This document shows positions 1 through 8,962 of a stretch of 12,832 nucleotides of DNA, piece after piece; the first letter of the stretch is position 1, and every line of letters begins with the position of its first letter. The translations under genes were made by a program, and so were the position numbers. Below the pieces are notes generated by a model. That model was not told where the DNA came from and did not search any database. It saw nothing but the letters and a program-made list of their open reading frames with translations. Where the stretch lies: assembly GCA_003024985.2 (NCBI GenBank), contig PXIH01S0052345.1. One strand, 5' to 3'. Source of the DNA: Euperipatoides rowelli. Taxonomy: Eukaryota; Onychophora; Udeonychophora; Euonychophora; Peripatopsidae.

Positions 1-303
1 ATTATTAATATTAATTAAAATCATACTTCCATCAAATAAGCAAGTTCAAAAACTTTAGAAAATGATTTAATAATTAATAATGAGCTATTTAAATAACCGT
101 ATTCATCTCTTACTAGTGGAAAAATGATTTCTCAAAAGTGTATTTTATTATTTTGTTTAAGAATAAGGCTACAATCTATATATTAATATTGCTTCTTTGT
201 GATCAAATCTAATATTTAATGCTACTCAATTTTTTTATGAATCATTAATACGGTAAAATATCATTGCCTATTTCAAAAAGTGACGTCTAGCAGCATTATA
301 GCA
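1..303. other. AT-rich stretch, possible 3' UTR
   Basis: No ORF, RNA gene or repeat could be supported here. If the coding island at 304-432 is a true terminal exon, this stretch is its 3' untranslated region. A minus-strand AATAAA lies at 149-144, about 155 bases past the stop codon, at a plausible place for a polyadenylation signal. AATAAA is common by chance in DNA this AT-rich, so this is weak support. Confidence 0.3.
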
Positions 304-432
304 TTATGTAATCACAACTTTTTCTTCCAAACGCACTGTTTCTAAGCTATCTGTGTAATAGACTGCCTGCGTCATGTGGTCAATGTTTTCAAGGGCTCTT
401 AAGGAGTCAATATTGCGCAGCTGTGTCACTAC
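304..432 (-). CDS. Candidate terminal exon of an unrecognised host gene
   Basis: On the minus strand an open frame of 42 codons ends in TAA at 306-304. It reads like real protein (for example QLRNIDSLRALENIDHM, then a YYTDSLETVRLEEK stretch, ending VVIT). Base composition here is clearly more GC-rich than the flanks and codon use is mixed, unlike the A/T-only codons of chance ORFs nearby. An in-frame TAA lies just upstream (438-436), so any longer product must be spliced in. Two possible AG acceptors exist, at 430-429 (after a T-rich stretch) and at 422-421. The peptide is charged and probably helical, with no membrane segment. I do not recognise the family. It could instead be a fragment of an old transposase or a retrocopy. 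No upstream exon could be identified in the window. Confidence 0.45.
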   Translation of the reverse strand, partial: VVTQLRNIDSLRALENIDHMTQAVYYTDSLETVRLEEKVVIT

Positions 433-1243
433 GGTTTAAATATAAACAAAAGACGCTATATTTATTTAAAATGCGTTATTATTGTTAGATGTGAGCGATC
501 ATTAAAACAATCACCTCCAACAATTGATTTTTAATTAAGTATAAATAAGTTTAATCTTATCCTTTTCTTTGGAAAACAAGACCTTATTAATTATAACTCA
601 GCAATATTAATGTATGAAACAAAAAAAAATTAAATATTAACATAAAAGTTATGGGTACATAGAAAATCTTAGATATAGAAAAAAATACGTATAAAACGTA
701 AGATCTTGTTCTATTCGTGACTTGCTGCATCTCCAAATTTTTTCTTTAATTTTGAAATGTTAAGTTATGCCAATGCAATATATACTATAAGTATATATAG
801 TAGTCTACTGTACTTACATTATGCAGTATATAGGCCTATTATGATAATATTTTTTTAATTTACTTATTTTTGCTATTTTTCTATATTTTTTAAATATAGA
901 AAGTTCAAAGAAGATTGTAATAAGAAAAAATTATAATGACAAATTAATCAACTAAGGATGCTGTATGATAACAGTAAACCATGTTTTGATAAAATAAATT
1001 AAAGAAAATAAGAATCCTATTTCCTTTTTTAAAAAAATTATTATTTAGAATGGGGGTGGGGGGAAGAGGTGTATTTGAATTAAGTGATGCTTTCGATCAT
1101 ATCATATAAACAAATGTGTTTATTGCTTCAATAAATTTAATCTTTTTTTTTTTATATTATTTACATTATCTTTATTAATGTATAGAATGTTAATATATTG
1201 CTAATCTATTATTCAGCAATGCTGTAATGGATTCATGATTCAC
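433..1243. other. AT-rich non-coding DNA
   Basis: About 800 bases without a supportable gene. It contains homopolymer runs of A and T, and a short G-rich tract at about 1051-1063 (five Gs, a T, six Gs). The TATAGGCCTATTA piece near 830 looks like a fragment common in invertebrate repeats, but I cannot assign it. If 304-432 is an exon, this would be intron. Confidence 0.3.
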
Positions 1244-1274
1244 GGGAGGGGCACATGCCCTGTGCCCCCCTCCC
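1244..1274. repeat. GC-rich inverted repeat (hairpin)
   Basis: The arms GGGAGGGGCACA (1244-1255) and TGTGCCCCCCTCCC (1261-1274) pair along their length apart from two extra Cs, around the loop TGCCC. The inner part GGGCA/TGCCC can also pair on its own. It is an isolated GC island in DNA of about 75-80% A+T. Such a block could be the core or terminal arm of a small non-autonomous DNA transposon, but no second terminal repeat or target duplication was found. Confidence 0.6.
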
Positions 1275-1607
1275 TGTCATTTTAAAGAGAATACATATGA
1301 TGACAATCATTTCTTTTAAAATTAACTAATTTCTATTTCATTTCTTTTATATTACAATTAAAAAATACTGTATTTTATTCTATTTAATTTAAATGATTCA
1401 AATGTATTTTTTATAGTATAATACTTATTAGTAATTTTAGGTTTTTTAAAAAAATTTAATTTTATAATAAAAATAACAATTTATTATTATTTTTATTATT
1501 ATTTTTAATAAAATCCAATCATGATTTTCAAATTCACTAGAAGCTTTTATATTTCCTTTTAAGAAAACTTCTTGATCATTAATGTTTGTTTGTTTTTTGA
1601 TCAGCTC
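1275..1607. other. AT-rich non-coding DNA
   Basis: No gene, RNA or repeat of note. It includes a low-complexity TTATTATTTTTATTATT-type run around 1480-1510. Confidence 0.3.
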
Positions 1608-1642
1608 TTTTTTTTTTTTTTACAAACAAGAGAGACTTTATT
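1608..1642 (-). other. Transcript 3'-end signature (AATAAA plus poly-A)
   Basis: Read on the minus strand, AATAAA (1642-1637) is followed after 15 bases by an uninterrupted run of 14 As (1621-1608). That spacing is typical of a polyadenylated RNA copied back into the genome. The plus-strand flank before the T run contains TGATCA (about 1598-1603), and another TGATCA lies at about 1972-1977, which might be a target duplication bounding a retrocopy of about 350 bases. The interior has no recognisable coding sequence. It could be a SINE, a LINE tail, a 3' UTR retrocopy, or chance. Confidence 0.4.
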
Positions 1643-2585
1643 TAAATAAATAGTTACAATTTAAGGTAAGGATAAAAGTGAAATGGGAAAAAGGAAGAAA
1701 GGAGCAGCCAATCACATATGCTGTTTCCAAGGAAATGTGGATTTTGGTAGTTAACTATCCATCTAAGGGTTTTCAAAAATATCTGCTTTTAAGAACACCA
1801 TGTATAATTTCATAAATTTTGCTATAGTTAATTTAATGTAAGGTAAAAAAAATTATTCTCAAATATGACCAAACATCTTACCTTCCATATAGTAAAAAAA
1901 AAATATTGTTTCATATATTTATGGTACCAACCAGTATTAGCTTGTCAAACCAATTCTAACTTCCAAAAAAATGATCACATTTTTTTTTTTTTTTTCAGAT
2001 TTGTTAGAAACAAGCAAATTTATGTGAAATTCATAGAAAATTGACATTCTATTGTTTTAGAAGAATGGAGGACCAGTAGATATTCTCCAACATACTTTTT
2101 ATATAGTACCGGTACCATTAGATTTTGTTTAAAATCTAACTCCAGAAGCAATCCAAATGGATTAGTCTTTAAAGTTTGATCCAACAGGTTTAAGTTTAAA
2201 TATGATTCCAATCACACATTTATAGCTATGGATAAAAGATAAACAGAGAAAATTAATAACCTACACTTTTGACATTTTTTTTTTAAAAAAAAAATAAAAA
2301 ATAAAGAGAGAAAAAATTAATGGACCAAAACATAGTTTGAAGGCATAAATGAAGGGCTGCTTTTTGTATAAACTGCTTATTTAATTTATTTTAATTTTGT
2401 CTTTAAGTTTGTTTTTTTATATTTCTTGTTTTTGCTTCTTTTGTTTATGATTAAATTAGATCTATATTTTTTAAAGATTTCATGTAGCATGTTCTTGCTT
2501 TGAATGATTTTTTTAATTGTTTGGGTTTATGACTATTAATTCTTAAATTCTTTTGATTTTTTTTGATTTTATTTAAAAAATAAAA
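1643..2585. other. AT-rich DNA between the poly-A signature and LINE A
   Basis: No supportable gene. A run of 16 Ts (1980-1995) is a second minus-strand poly-A-like tract. A 63-codon minus-strand frame (2211-2020) is judged chance. A near-perfect AT palindrome, GATTTTATTT/AAATAAAATC (2565-2587), sits at the LINE A 3' boundary. Confidence 0.3.
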
Positions 2586-2999
2586 TCAATACATTTTTTT
2601 TTTATTTTATTTGTAAAAAAAAAAAAAAAAAAACTACATGAATATACAAAATCATATATAAAATCTCTAAAACATGTGTATCATCTTCCTTACACATATA
2701 TATAACATTACAAAAAAATAAACACCAAATATCCCAAATTTTATACAACATTCATGTAATCCAAATACATCATCTAAATACTTCTTAATAGATGTAGCCT
2801 ATATACACAGCATCAATGAAGGTGATCATTCATTCCTTCATATATAATAACATAATTACCCCAATATCTCATATCATATCAGGGTCCCATAATTTATAAA
2901 ATTGCATATTACTTAGTAAAAACATATCTTTCGAATATATACTATTGGAATATTCTTTAACTTTCCCAACCTCCATAATAACATTCTTACCCTGATACA
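2586..2999 (-). other. LINE A 3' UTR and tail
   Basis: Non-coding sequence between the ORF2 stop (TAA at 3002-3000) and the element end. Two features match the LINE B tail: an AATTTGGGATATT block (around 2730-2742; LINE B has AATTTGGGATGTT) and the terminal AATGTATTGA (2595-2586). An A/T-run complex (A19 then T-rich on the plus strand, about 2594-2633) lies just inside the end. The matches suggest the conserved 3' end recognised by the reverse transcriptase, but this is inferred. Confidence 0.6.
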
Positions 3000-3348
3000 T
3001 TACAAAACACCTGCTCTTTCAAATTGCAAAAAGAAAACAAACATCATCTTCCTAAGTCTAGAAGGAAAAGCCATAATATTCCTATCATTAATAGCTGTGT
3101 TAACATTATATTTTCTCAAAATATTCCCACATATATCCTTCCTCACTTTATCATACTTAACCAATACAATTCCAAAATATATGCATTAACTCTTCACTTT
3201 GTCCACAACCCAATACACACAAAAAATCTGAAGGCACTACATCCCTTCTAAATCTGTACATCCACTCCATAGTTGGTAGAATCCCCAATACATACTTAAC
3301 CATAAAAGTTTGTGGCCAACCCCCCGCCATCATATCATTAATAAATTT
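3000..3348 (-). pseudogene. LINE A ORF2 C-terminal zinc finger region
   Basis: The minus strand gives YVLGILPT followed about 20 residues later by a finger with Cys, Cys, His, Cys in the order CX3CX7HX4C (CVLGC to MHIFWNC, around 3245-3190). LINE B has YSLGILPT and an equivalent finger at the same place, which confirms both. A frameshift just after the last Cys moves to another frame, which runs open to the TAA at 3002-3000. This finger is typical of LINE ORF2 C-termini and is thought to help bind nucleic acid. Confidence 0.8.
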
Positions 3349-3440
3349 AACAGAAACAATTTTANATCGATAATGAATAAAGAATCATCATCAATTATGA
3401 TAGCTTATTTATATTTTCTATATCTAATCATCTCAAGATC

Positions 3441-3481
3441 ATTATTGTCTCATAAATTGTCTCATTATTGTCTCATAAATT
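3441..3481. repeat. Short tandem duplication (23-bp period)
   Basis: ATTATTGTCTCATAAATT occurs at 3441-3458 and again at 3464-3481, giving a 23-bp period. It lies inside the ORF2 remnant of LINE A, upstream of the C-terminal finger, and shifts the frame. It looks like replication slippage after the element died. Confidence 0.8.
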
Positions 3482-3892
3482 TTGCCCCACATTAACATCA
3501 CAGGATCAGCATTGAACAGTCTACAATCAAAAGTTTTTTTAAAAAAACAAAATCTTTATCACATTTCTATATACAAAATTTTGCATAATCGTTTTATTCA
3601 TAATTACAATGTCTATCAAAGCCAACCCCCCTTTTTGCTTAGGCAAAGATAGTCTATACACCCCCATCATTGGAATCCCATCAAATAAAAAGCCACGAAT
3701 TACCTTATGAAATTGTTTACAAAATTTTTTGGCAATAATACAAATGGAAAGTAAAAGATAAATCTTGTTAAAATCAGTGTATTAAGAACCCTTACCCTAT
3801 CTACAATCCCATATTGTATTTCTTATATCCCCTAATTACAGATGTAACTTCCTGCAATTTATCCTCCAGAATTTTACACTGAATATATGTCT

Positions 3893-4871
3893 TATTCCTA
3901 ATCGGGTACATCATCCCAAAAAATTTTCCCATGTTTACTTGTAAAGTCTCTGAATTTCCTCACTTTTTTAATATTCCAAACATAAGACTTACTTAGGTTA
4001 ATTTCCGATCCCAAAATCCTGGGAAACTCCTCAAATACCTTTTAGATGGACCCCAATTGTTTATCACCCATCACAAACACAGTAATATTATCTATATAGG
4101 TAATAACTTTAATCTTAGTAACCTTTCCATACAGCCATACACCTTCAGAGTTCCTCAAGCCTCTTAATGATCAAATATAAAGAATACAACAAAGGTGACA
4201 AAGGGGATCCCTGAAGTAAACCATTATTCATTTCATCAAAATGAGAATAAATTTGATCGTTAAGAAATGCAACTCTTTTGTACTTTACTCAATTTGCAAT
4301 CAATCTAGTTATAATGTTCTGACCCATGTACTTATAAAGAATATAAGTAAAATAATCTATATTTAAATTATTATAAGCTGATGACATATCAACTCTCGTT
4401 ACATACAGTATGTAGGTCTTCTCTCTTTTCTATTCGTATTCGAAAAAGCCATATGCAAATAAACCTGAGCCAGATCTATCGGGCGCCCTTTATTCCCAAA
4501 TACTGTTTCCAGCAGTATGCCAACAATTGTTTCATTTATTCTTTTAAGCAATAATCTTTCCAATATCTTCTGATCCGAGTTCATCAGAGCAATTGGTCTA
4601 AACATATCAATAAGAATACCTTCTGAATTATTAATAAACTTTTTAGGAATAGGCTTAATAAATGCCTGGAAAATATTCCCAAACATATCTTCCCCAATCT
4701 CCCCGATAAAATAGAATTGCACCAATCAAGCATCATTTTCACCAATTTTTTTTTAAAAAAAGCCCCAAAAATCCTATATGTTTGATAATCTGGCCCTGGA
4801 GTAGCATCCAGTTTAGTAACCTTTAGAGCCTCTTTCAATTCATCCATAGAAAATGGATTCAAATTCAACAC
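3893..4871 (-). pseudogene. LINE A reverse transcriptase domain, catalytic motif C altered
   Basis: The fingers begin with PFSMDELKEAL and ATPGPD, the usual S/TPGPDG block (second half reads DYQTY, so the Gly is lost). After a frameshift near 4720 come FIKPIPK and FRPIALMN, as in LINE fingers. Motif A is VDMSSAYNNLN (from 4393) with the first catalytic Asp present. Motif B is GLLQGSPLSPLLYSLYL (about 4230-4180). Motif C reads YIDN (4098-4087) where YxDD is expected, so the second catalytic Asp has become Asn. Then INLSKSYVWNIKK follows (thumb start, about 4000). A TGA (4147-4145) and frameshift separate motifs B and C. It would be inactive even if the frame were mended. Confidence 0.88.
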
Positions 4872-5409
4872 CTGGCCATTGTTTATATTATTGTTTATGT
4901 TTCTTGACTTAAATATTCTAAATTCTTTAGATCTAGCTCCAGATAGTTGATATTGACAATTCCTAGAATTACTATTATTTTTACTTAAATTCTTATCAAT
5001 AAAATATTTCTGTAATTCCTTTTAACAATCATAAGCCTAGAGGTAATCACTGTGTCCCCTTTTTTAACAAAATGAATCTCATTATTTGTTTTCTTCTTTT
5101 TCAATATGGAAAACAATTTCCACTTAGACGATCTCATAGATACTATTATCTAATCCTTAATTTTAACATTCAACCTTTTGTTCAAAATAGTATATAAATA
5201 TTCCAACCTATATTTGAGATTCATATATTCATCCAAACTTGTTCTATTCAATGTAATCATATCATTTAAAATTAAAACAATATTAGTTATTTCTTTTTCA
5301 ATATTGGTTTTCTAATTAAGATTATAAGTAATAGATGTTTTATAAATATAATCTTTGATCATTTGCCATTTAGTCATTATACCAAATACATCATTGTCAA
5401 TAATATTAT

Positions 5410-6148
5410 TTATATAAGTGTCAATATAAGTTCTTCTGACCATTGAGATATTAAAGCCACCCTGAAGTACCTACCATTATCTTGACTCTTTATTACTATC
5501 TCCATGCATAGTACAACATGGTCAGTGTAAGGCACCACTAAAAATGTCAGTGAGTAATTCATCTCTTGTTTAAAACTTACCAAAATTTGATCAAGTCTAT
5601 TTTCTGATCGTCTATCTCTTCTTGTTGAAATAGTATCCATGCCACATAATTTTTTCATATCAATTAAACACTCTTTATCACAAAATGATTCCACTTTCCT
5701 TTCCCAAGCCATCGTATTCACATTCATGTCACCTGCAATAATTGTATATTAACTATTATTCCAAGACAATTGACAAAGCTCTTTCCATACTTTATTTTTT
5801 TCCTTATCCCCTGCTGGCAAATGAACATTAATGAAATTTAGCTGCAGGTGATCCTTTATCATTGAAACAACCAAAATTCTCTCACCAAAACTCTGAACAT
5901 TATTAACNAACGAAATACCTTTAGATATCAAAACTGCCATACCACTCCTTCTTGCTGGTCCATGATTTTCAAACATAGCATAATTGTGTTGAAAGTATAA
6001 TTATCCACCAATATATGTGTTTCCTGTAAGAAAATAATATCACATTATTTTTTGACAAAAGTTTCAATTTTACAAAATTGTTATCATTATCAACCAATGT
6101 ACATACATTGACCGAGATTAATTTCAAATAAGAGTTACCCTTCGCCAT
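5410..6148 (-). pseudogene. LINE A APE-type endonuclease domain
   Basis: This part of ORF2 would nick target DNA. Nearly all APE catalytic motifs can be read: Asn in SVNV (about 6109), Glu in FLQETH (6026-6015), GDMN (5733-5722), Asp in RLDQILVS (about 5592) and the Asp-His pair in PYTDHVVL (5523-5518). INVHLPAG (about 5840) is the usual strand before GDxN. The frame is open from 5976 to 5410 apart from one stop (TAA 5751-5749) and an N at 5908. Upstream, small shifts separate the Asn motif, the Glu motif and the SGMAVLI stretch. The catalytic set is thus preserved although the chain is broken, in contrast to LINE B. Confidence 0.88.
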
Positions 6149-6231
6149 AAATTAGAAATTATTTCTTATAAACACAAAATAAAAAACACAATATATCACA
6201 ATAATTCCACAAACAATATGAATAATTGCTA

Positions 6232-7700
6232 CTAAATCCCCATTTCATCATTCAAACCATCACTAATAACTTTCGAATTCTCACGTTTTGCACCATCCAA
6301 TCCATCAACAACGTTAGCAATCTCTACAATAATCTTACTTTGCTTTAATTCAAACTTCCATTAATTAATTCCATTTTGTGCTGAACTGAATCTTTAACAA
6401 TCGAGTATGCAGATATTCTTCTTTTATTTCATCAGAATTTGCCCATTTATCCTTCAGTCGTGCATCACAAGTAAAGTCTTGTTTGCATTCTCACCAAAAA
6501 TAGAGGCTATATCCTGCCCCTCCTCACCGTTTTTCTGTAAATCCTTCCCCTTCACGGTTGCCCCTCCCAACGTTAATTTATCATTCAATTCAGATTGAAT
6601 ACTCAACACAATACTCACTTTATCTGATAACTGATCATCATTATAATCAAACCCTTGTTCCTCAACCACAAAATTTGTATCTGCACATCTAGTCACTGCA
6701 GTTGCATACAATAGATATTCCGGACACTTTTTCCCCCCTTCATGACCACCCTCCACATAACTATGACATTGTGAACACTTTTCCATAGTACATTCAAACA
6801 CTTTATGGCATAGGTGGTCTACCCCTAATGATCACTAACAATGTTAGCAATCTCCATAAAATACGGAATATCTGTATCTTTAACATTTAATTTGGGAGTA
6901 GCCTTAATCATAATTACGCCATTTTTAACTACAATACCTTCAGAAACTTTAAGCTCTTCATATTTAATCGATGAAATGTCAACATATTCATTAAACATTT
7001 CCAATACTTCATCAAATTGGTCTTGTATGGGAGCCCAATGAACATGNTGTTAGCAATCTCCATAAAATACGTAATATCTGTATCTTTAACATTTAATTTG
7101 GGAGTAGCCTTAATCATAATTATGCCATTTTTAACTACAATACCTTCAGAAACGTTTAGCTCTTCATATTTAATCGATGAAATGTCAACATATTCATTAA
7201 ACATTTCCAATACTTCATCAAATTGGTCTTGTATGGGAGCCCAATGAACATGAATATAAAGAAGCGATCCAAACAACCAAATGCAACCGGCACCACATAC
7301 TAACCTTTGTAACGTTTGAATTCCTTTTCAATCATATTCCTTTGTTCTTCCCTGTGAAAGTCAATTCCCATATATCTGTTATTTCTTGGCAAAAACACAC
7401 CAGCTATAGCCTCCTTGCCAACTATCTTAATTACTTTCAACAAGACTGCTGATACATCCAATTTATTTTCAGCAACTCCATTATACATCGTAAATATATA
7501 TACCGTTTATCCGTGTATGCCATTTTAAAAATCCTGAACCAATATTTCAAACTATTTATCAATTTCACCATTCTGTCTGGAATACAATCCTCTTCCTTAG
7601 CTACATTCCCTCCTTACCTAATCAAGTTCTCAAGCCTAGTAAACCATTTCACAGAAGCAATAATCTCAGCTTCCTCATAACTTTGTTGCAGTTCCGCCAT
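6232..7700 (-). pseudogene. LINE A ORF1 remnant (RNA-binding gag-like protein)
   Basis: ORF1 proteins coat the element RNA. The start ATG at 7700-7698 opens MAELQQSYEEAEI and WFTRLENLIR, which aligns with the LINE B ORF1 N-terminus (WHNRLLEDIK); an in-frame TAA follows (7616-7614). Next come AVLLKVIKIVGKEA and VFLPRNNRYMGID (frame 7488-7300), matched in LINE B by IYFPWNPKHLGID, then an RRM-like segment with VHWAPIQDQFDEVLEMF. A cysteine/histidine finger region lies at 6810-6724 with a CX2CX7HX5C core (CSQC...GGHEGGKKC), an unusual spacing. An acidic, low-complexity C-terminus follows, and the last open stretch ends at TAG 6234-6232, 83 bases before ORF2. Several frameshifts are present, and the middle is artificially or truly duplicated (6842-7252). 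Confidence 0.82.
6842..7252. repeat. Direct 205-bp duplication joined by a single N
   Basis: Copy 1 is 6842-7046, copy 2 is 7048-7252, with only the N at 7047 between them. Both start TGTTAGCAATCTCC and end CCAATGAACATG. I count four base differences over 205 positions. The repeat lies inside ORF1 of LINE A and duplicates the RRM-like segment. Exact abutment on an N strongly suggests two overlapping contig ends that were placed side by side. A real tandem duplication is the alternative. Confidence 0.93.
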
Positions 7701-7716
7701 GTTGACCAGAAGTTGA

Positions 7717-7994
7717 AAATTCAATACATTTATTTCTTTATAACTATGCTACGTTACATTTTACATGATTCATATATAAAACCCAAAACATTAGAACATA
7801 ATATACATTTTCTATAGCAATAACTCCTAAATTTTACCTTCAACCAACTTTATTCCCCCTCCCCTTCTAAATACCCTTCTCAATCACCCATTATCCCAAC
7901 ATAGCAACATCCCAAATTTTTCCCAACTCCACTTCTGACAATAGCCATAAATCAATTTCATAACTTATGATTAATTCTTTCTCTACCAATTTCT
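7717..7994 (-). other. LINE B 3' UTR and tail
   Basis: Non-coding sequence from the ORF2 stop (7997-7995) to the element end. It carries AATTTGGGATGTT (about 7920-7908), matched in the LINE A 3' UTR, and ends with AATAAATGTATTGA (7734-7721). AATAAA may serve as the polyadenylation signal. There is no poly-A tail; the sequence passes within about 20 bases into the ORF1 start of LINE A. Confidence 0.6.
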
Positions 7995-8378
7995 CTAAAC
8001 TACACACAACGTGAGTATTAAAACAAAGGTTACATCCTGCTTCCATATGGCAAATAATACTATGATGCAATATTTCCTTACTTTTTTGGGAACCATCATC
8101 AATCTTCCCCCTTTTAAAAAAACTTCCACTTTATATCTTGTTTTTAATAATGCCCAACACTGCAAAACTTTTGATTGTACTACGGGACATTGTAACAACA
8201 AATATTGCCATATTTCATAATCTCTCCCACAAAAAGTGCACATTTGCTGAGAAGACTTCAATATCCCAGTTCTAACCAACCTCTGTACAGTTGGCAATAT
8301 CCCCAAACTATACTTATAAACAAAATTTGCAACAGACCCCCTAAACTTTAAAGACTTAAATATTTGCAAACTCACCAA
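7995..8378 (-). pseudogene. LINE B ORF2 C-terminal zinc finger region
   Basis: This is the longest open frame in the window, 127 residues. It carries YSLGILPT (as YVLGILPT in LINE A), then a finger CTFC...QYLLLQC (about 8240-8187). The expected His position is Tyr (CX2CX8YX4C), so zinc binding is probably lost. The tail is basic then hydrophobic and ends at the presumed native stop (7997-7995). It belongs to ORF2 of LINE B and is not a separate gene. Confidence 0.82.
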
Positions 8379-8962
8379 TTTATTTCTATATCCCTTATAA
8401 ATATCAGAACTCCTTAAATGTTCAAGAAGATTCGGTTTATACTAAAATAAACACCCCTCCCTTATTAACCCCATTACATTCTCAGTGACTCTAACCCATC
8501 CCTTAAACAATCTATCTTTTATCACAGTGGACAAATCAAATAATTTTCCTAAAATTTCTGACTTAACAAACATCTTTGAAAACATATTACAAATTATAGT
8601 ATTATTTTAATACTTTTAAACTTAATTATCCCAATCCACCCTAGTTTAGACTTTCCAAATATTGCATCAGAGAATTTCCTCTCAAACTTTTGAATAAATC
8701 TTAATTAATATACGTTAAAGGCAAGTAATATATCAATCTTGGAACTACTAATACATTAATTAAATTCACCCTTTCACACCAATCATAAGTGGATTCTTTA
8801 ATTTTCAACAATTTTTCCCTCTATATTATCCATTTCTGAAGACAATAATGCCCTCTGTATGAACTTTTGATCAACTATAGAAAATCTCAATTCCAATATT
8901 TTTCCCATTACTGCATTTATACCCTTAAATGAAATTATTTTTGCCCTTCTAATATCATATAC
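8379..8962 (-). pseudogene. LINE B ORF2 connector and thumb remnant
   Basis: This minus-strand segment joins the SINE insertion point to the C-terminal finger. Near the SINE, KSFVYDIRRAK and INAVMGKILELRFS (about 8960-8850) match the LINE A thumb start (KSYVWNIKK, then HGKIFWDDV). Around 8690-8620 a FERKFSDAIFGKSKLGW stretch sits where LINE A has the segment before its GGLALID connector. Several stops and shifts break it. Confidence 0.7.

Larger units (their letters stand above)
3000..6148 (-). pseudogene. LINE A ORF2 polyprotein remnant (endonuclease / reverse transcriptase)
   Basis: The start is the ATG at 6148-6146, because the next residues give an endonuclease N-terminus (YLKLISVNV, 12-14 codons in), the right place for APE motif I. 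The reading path ends at TAA 3002-3000 after about 1,050 codons, a normal LINE ORF2 length. The path is broken by multiple frameshifts and stops: between VNV and FLQETH, at TAA 5751-5749, around 4720, at TGA 4147-4145, after the C-terminal finger, and elsewhere. A 23-bp tandem duplication lies at 3441-3481. Domain order is endonuclease 6148-5410, linker 5409-4872, polymerase 4871 to about 3893, connector with RLSLPKQKGGLALID at about 3660-3615, and C-terminal finger about 3348-3000. It is a clear pseudogene with all domains still recognisable. Confidence 0.9.
2586..7712 (-). mobile_element. LINE A: decayed, near full-length APE-type non-LTR retrotransposon
   Basis: Reading 5' to 3' on the minus strand, the element has ORF1 (RRM-like part plus cysteine/histidine fingers), an 83-base gap, ORF2 (APE endonuclease, reverse transcriptase, C-terminal zinc finger) and a 3' UTR of about 410 bases with an A-rich end. 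Such elements copy their RNA by nicking target DNA and priming reverse transcription from the nick. The layout, and the KGGLALID connector between polymerase and C-terminal finger, most resemble the L1/Tx1 group; I cannot fix the clade. No long terminal repeats, RNase H or integrase were seen. Many frameshifts, several stops and a lost catalytic residue make it inactive. Single Ns at 3365, 5908 and 7047 mark assembly joins. The 5' boundary abuts the 3' end of LINE B; the 3' boundary is placed at a TGTATTGA motif shared with LINE B. Confidence 0.9.

Noticed and set aside
1051-1063. Possible G-quadruplex in the G-rich tract
   Set aside because: There are only two G runs separated by one T, too few for a convincing four-run quadruplex.
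2020-2211. 63-residue minus-strand open frame
   Set aside because: No recognisable motif, AT-driven codons, and no splice or promoter context. Probably chance, though a fragment of an unknown repeat cannot be excluded.
3024-3495. Plus-strand open frames of 75 and 61 residues
   Set aside because: They are antisense to the C-terminal part of LINE A ORF2, which has clear motifs on the other strand.
6407-7247. Plus-strand open frames, two nearly identical 66-76 residue products
   Set aside because: They are shadows of LINE A ORF1. The repeat of the peptide reflects the 205-bp duplication, not a tandem gene family.
6842-7252. Satellite or CRISPR-like repeat
   Set aside because: There are only two units, no spacers, and the junction is an N inside a LINE ORF.
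8011-8220. Plus-strand 69-residue frame
   Set aside because: It is antisense to the LINE B C-terminal finger, which is supported by homology with LINE A.
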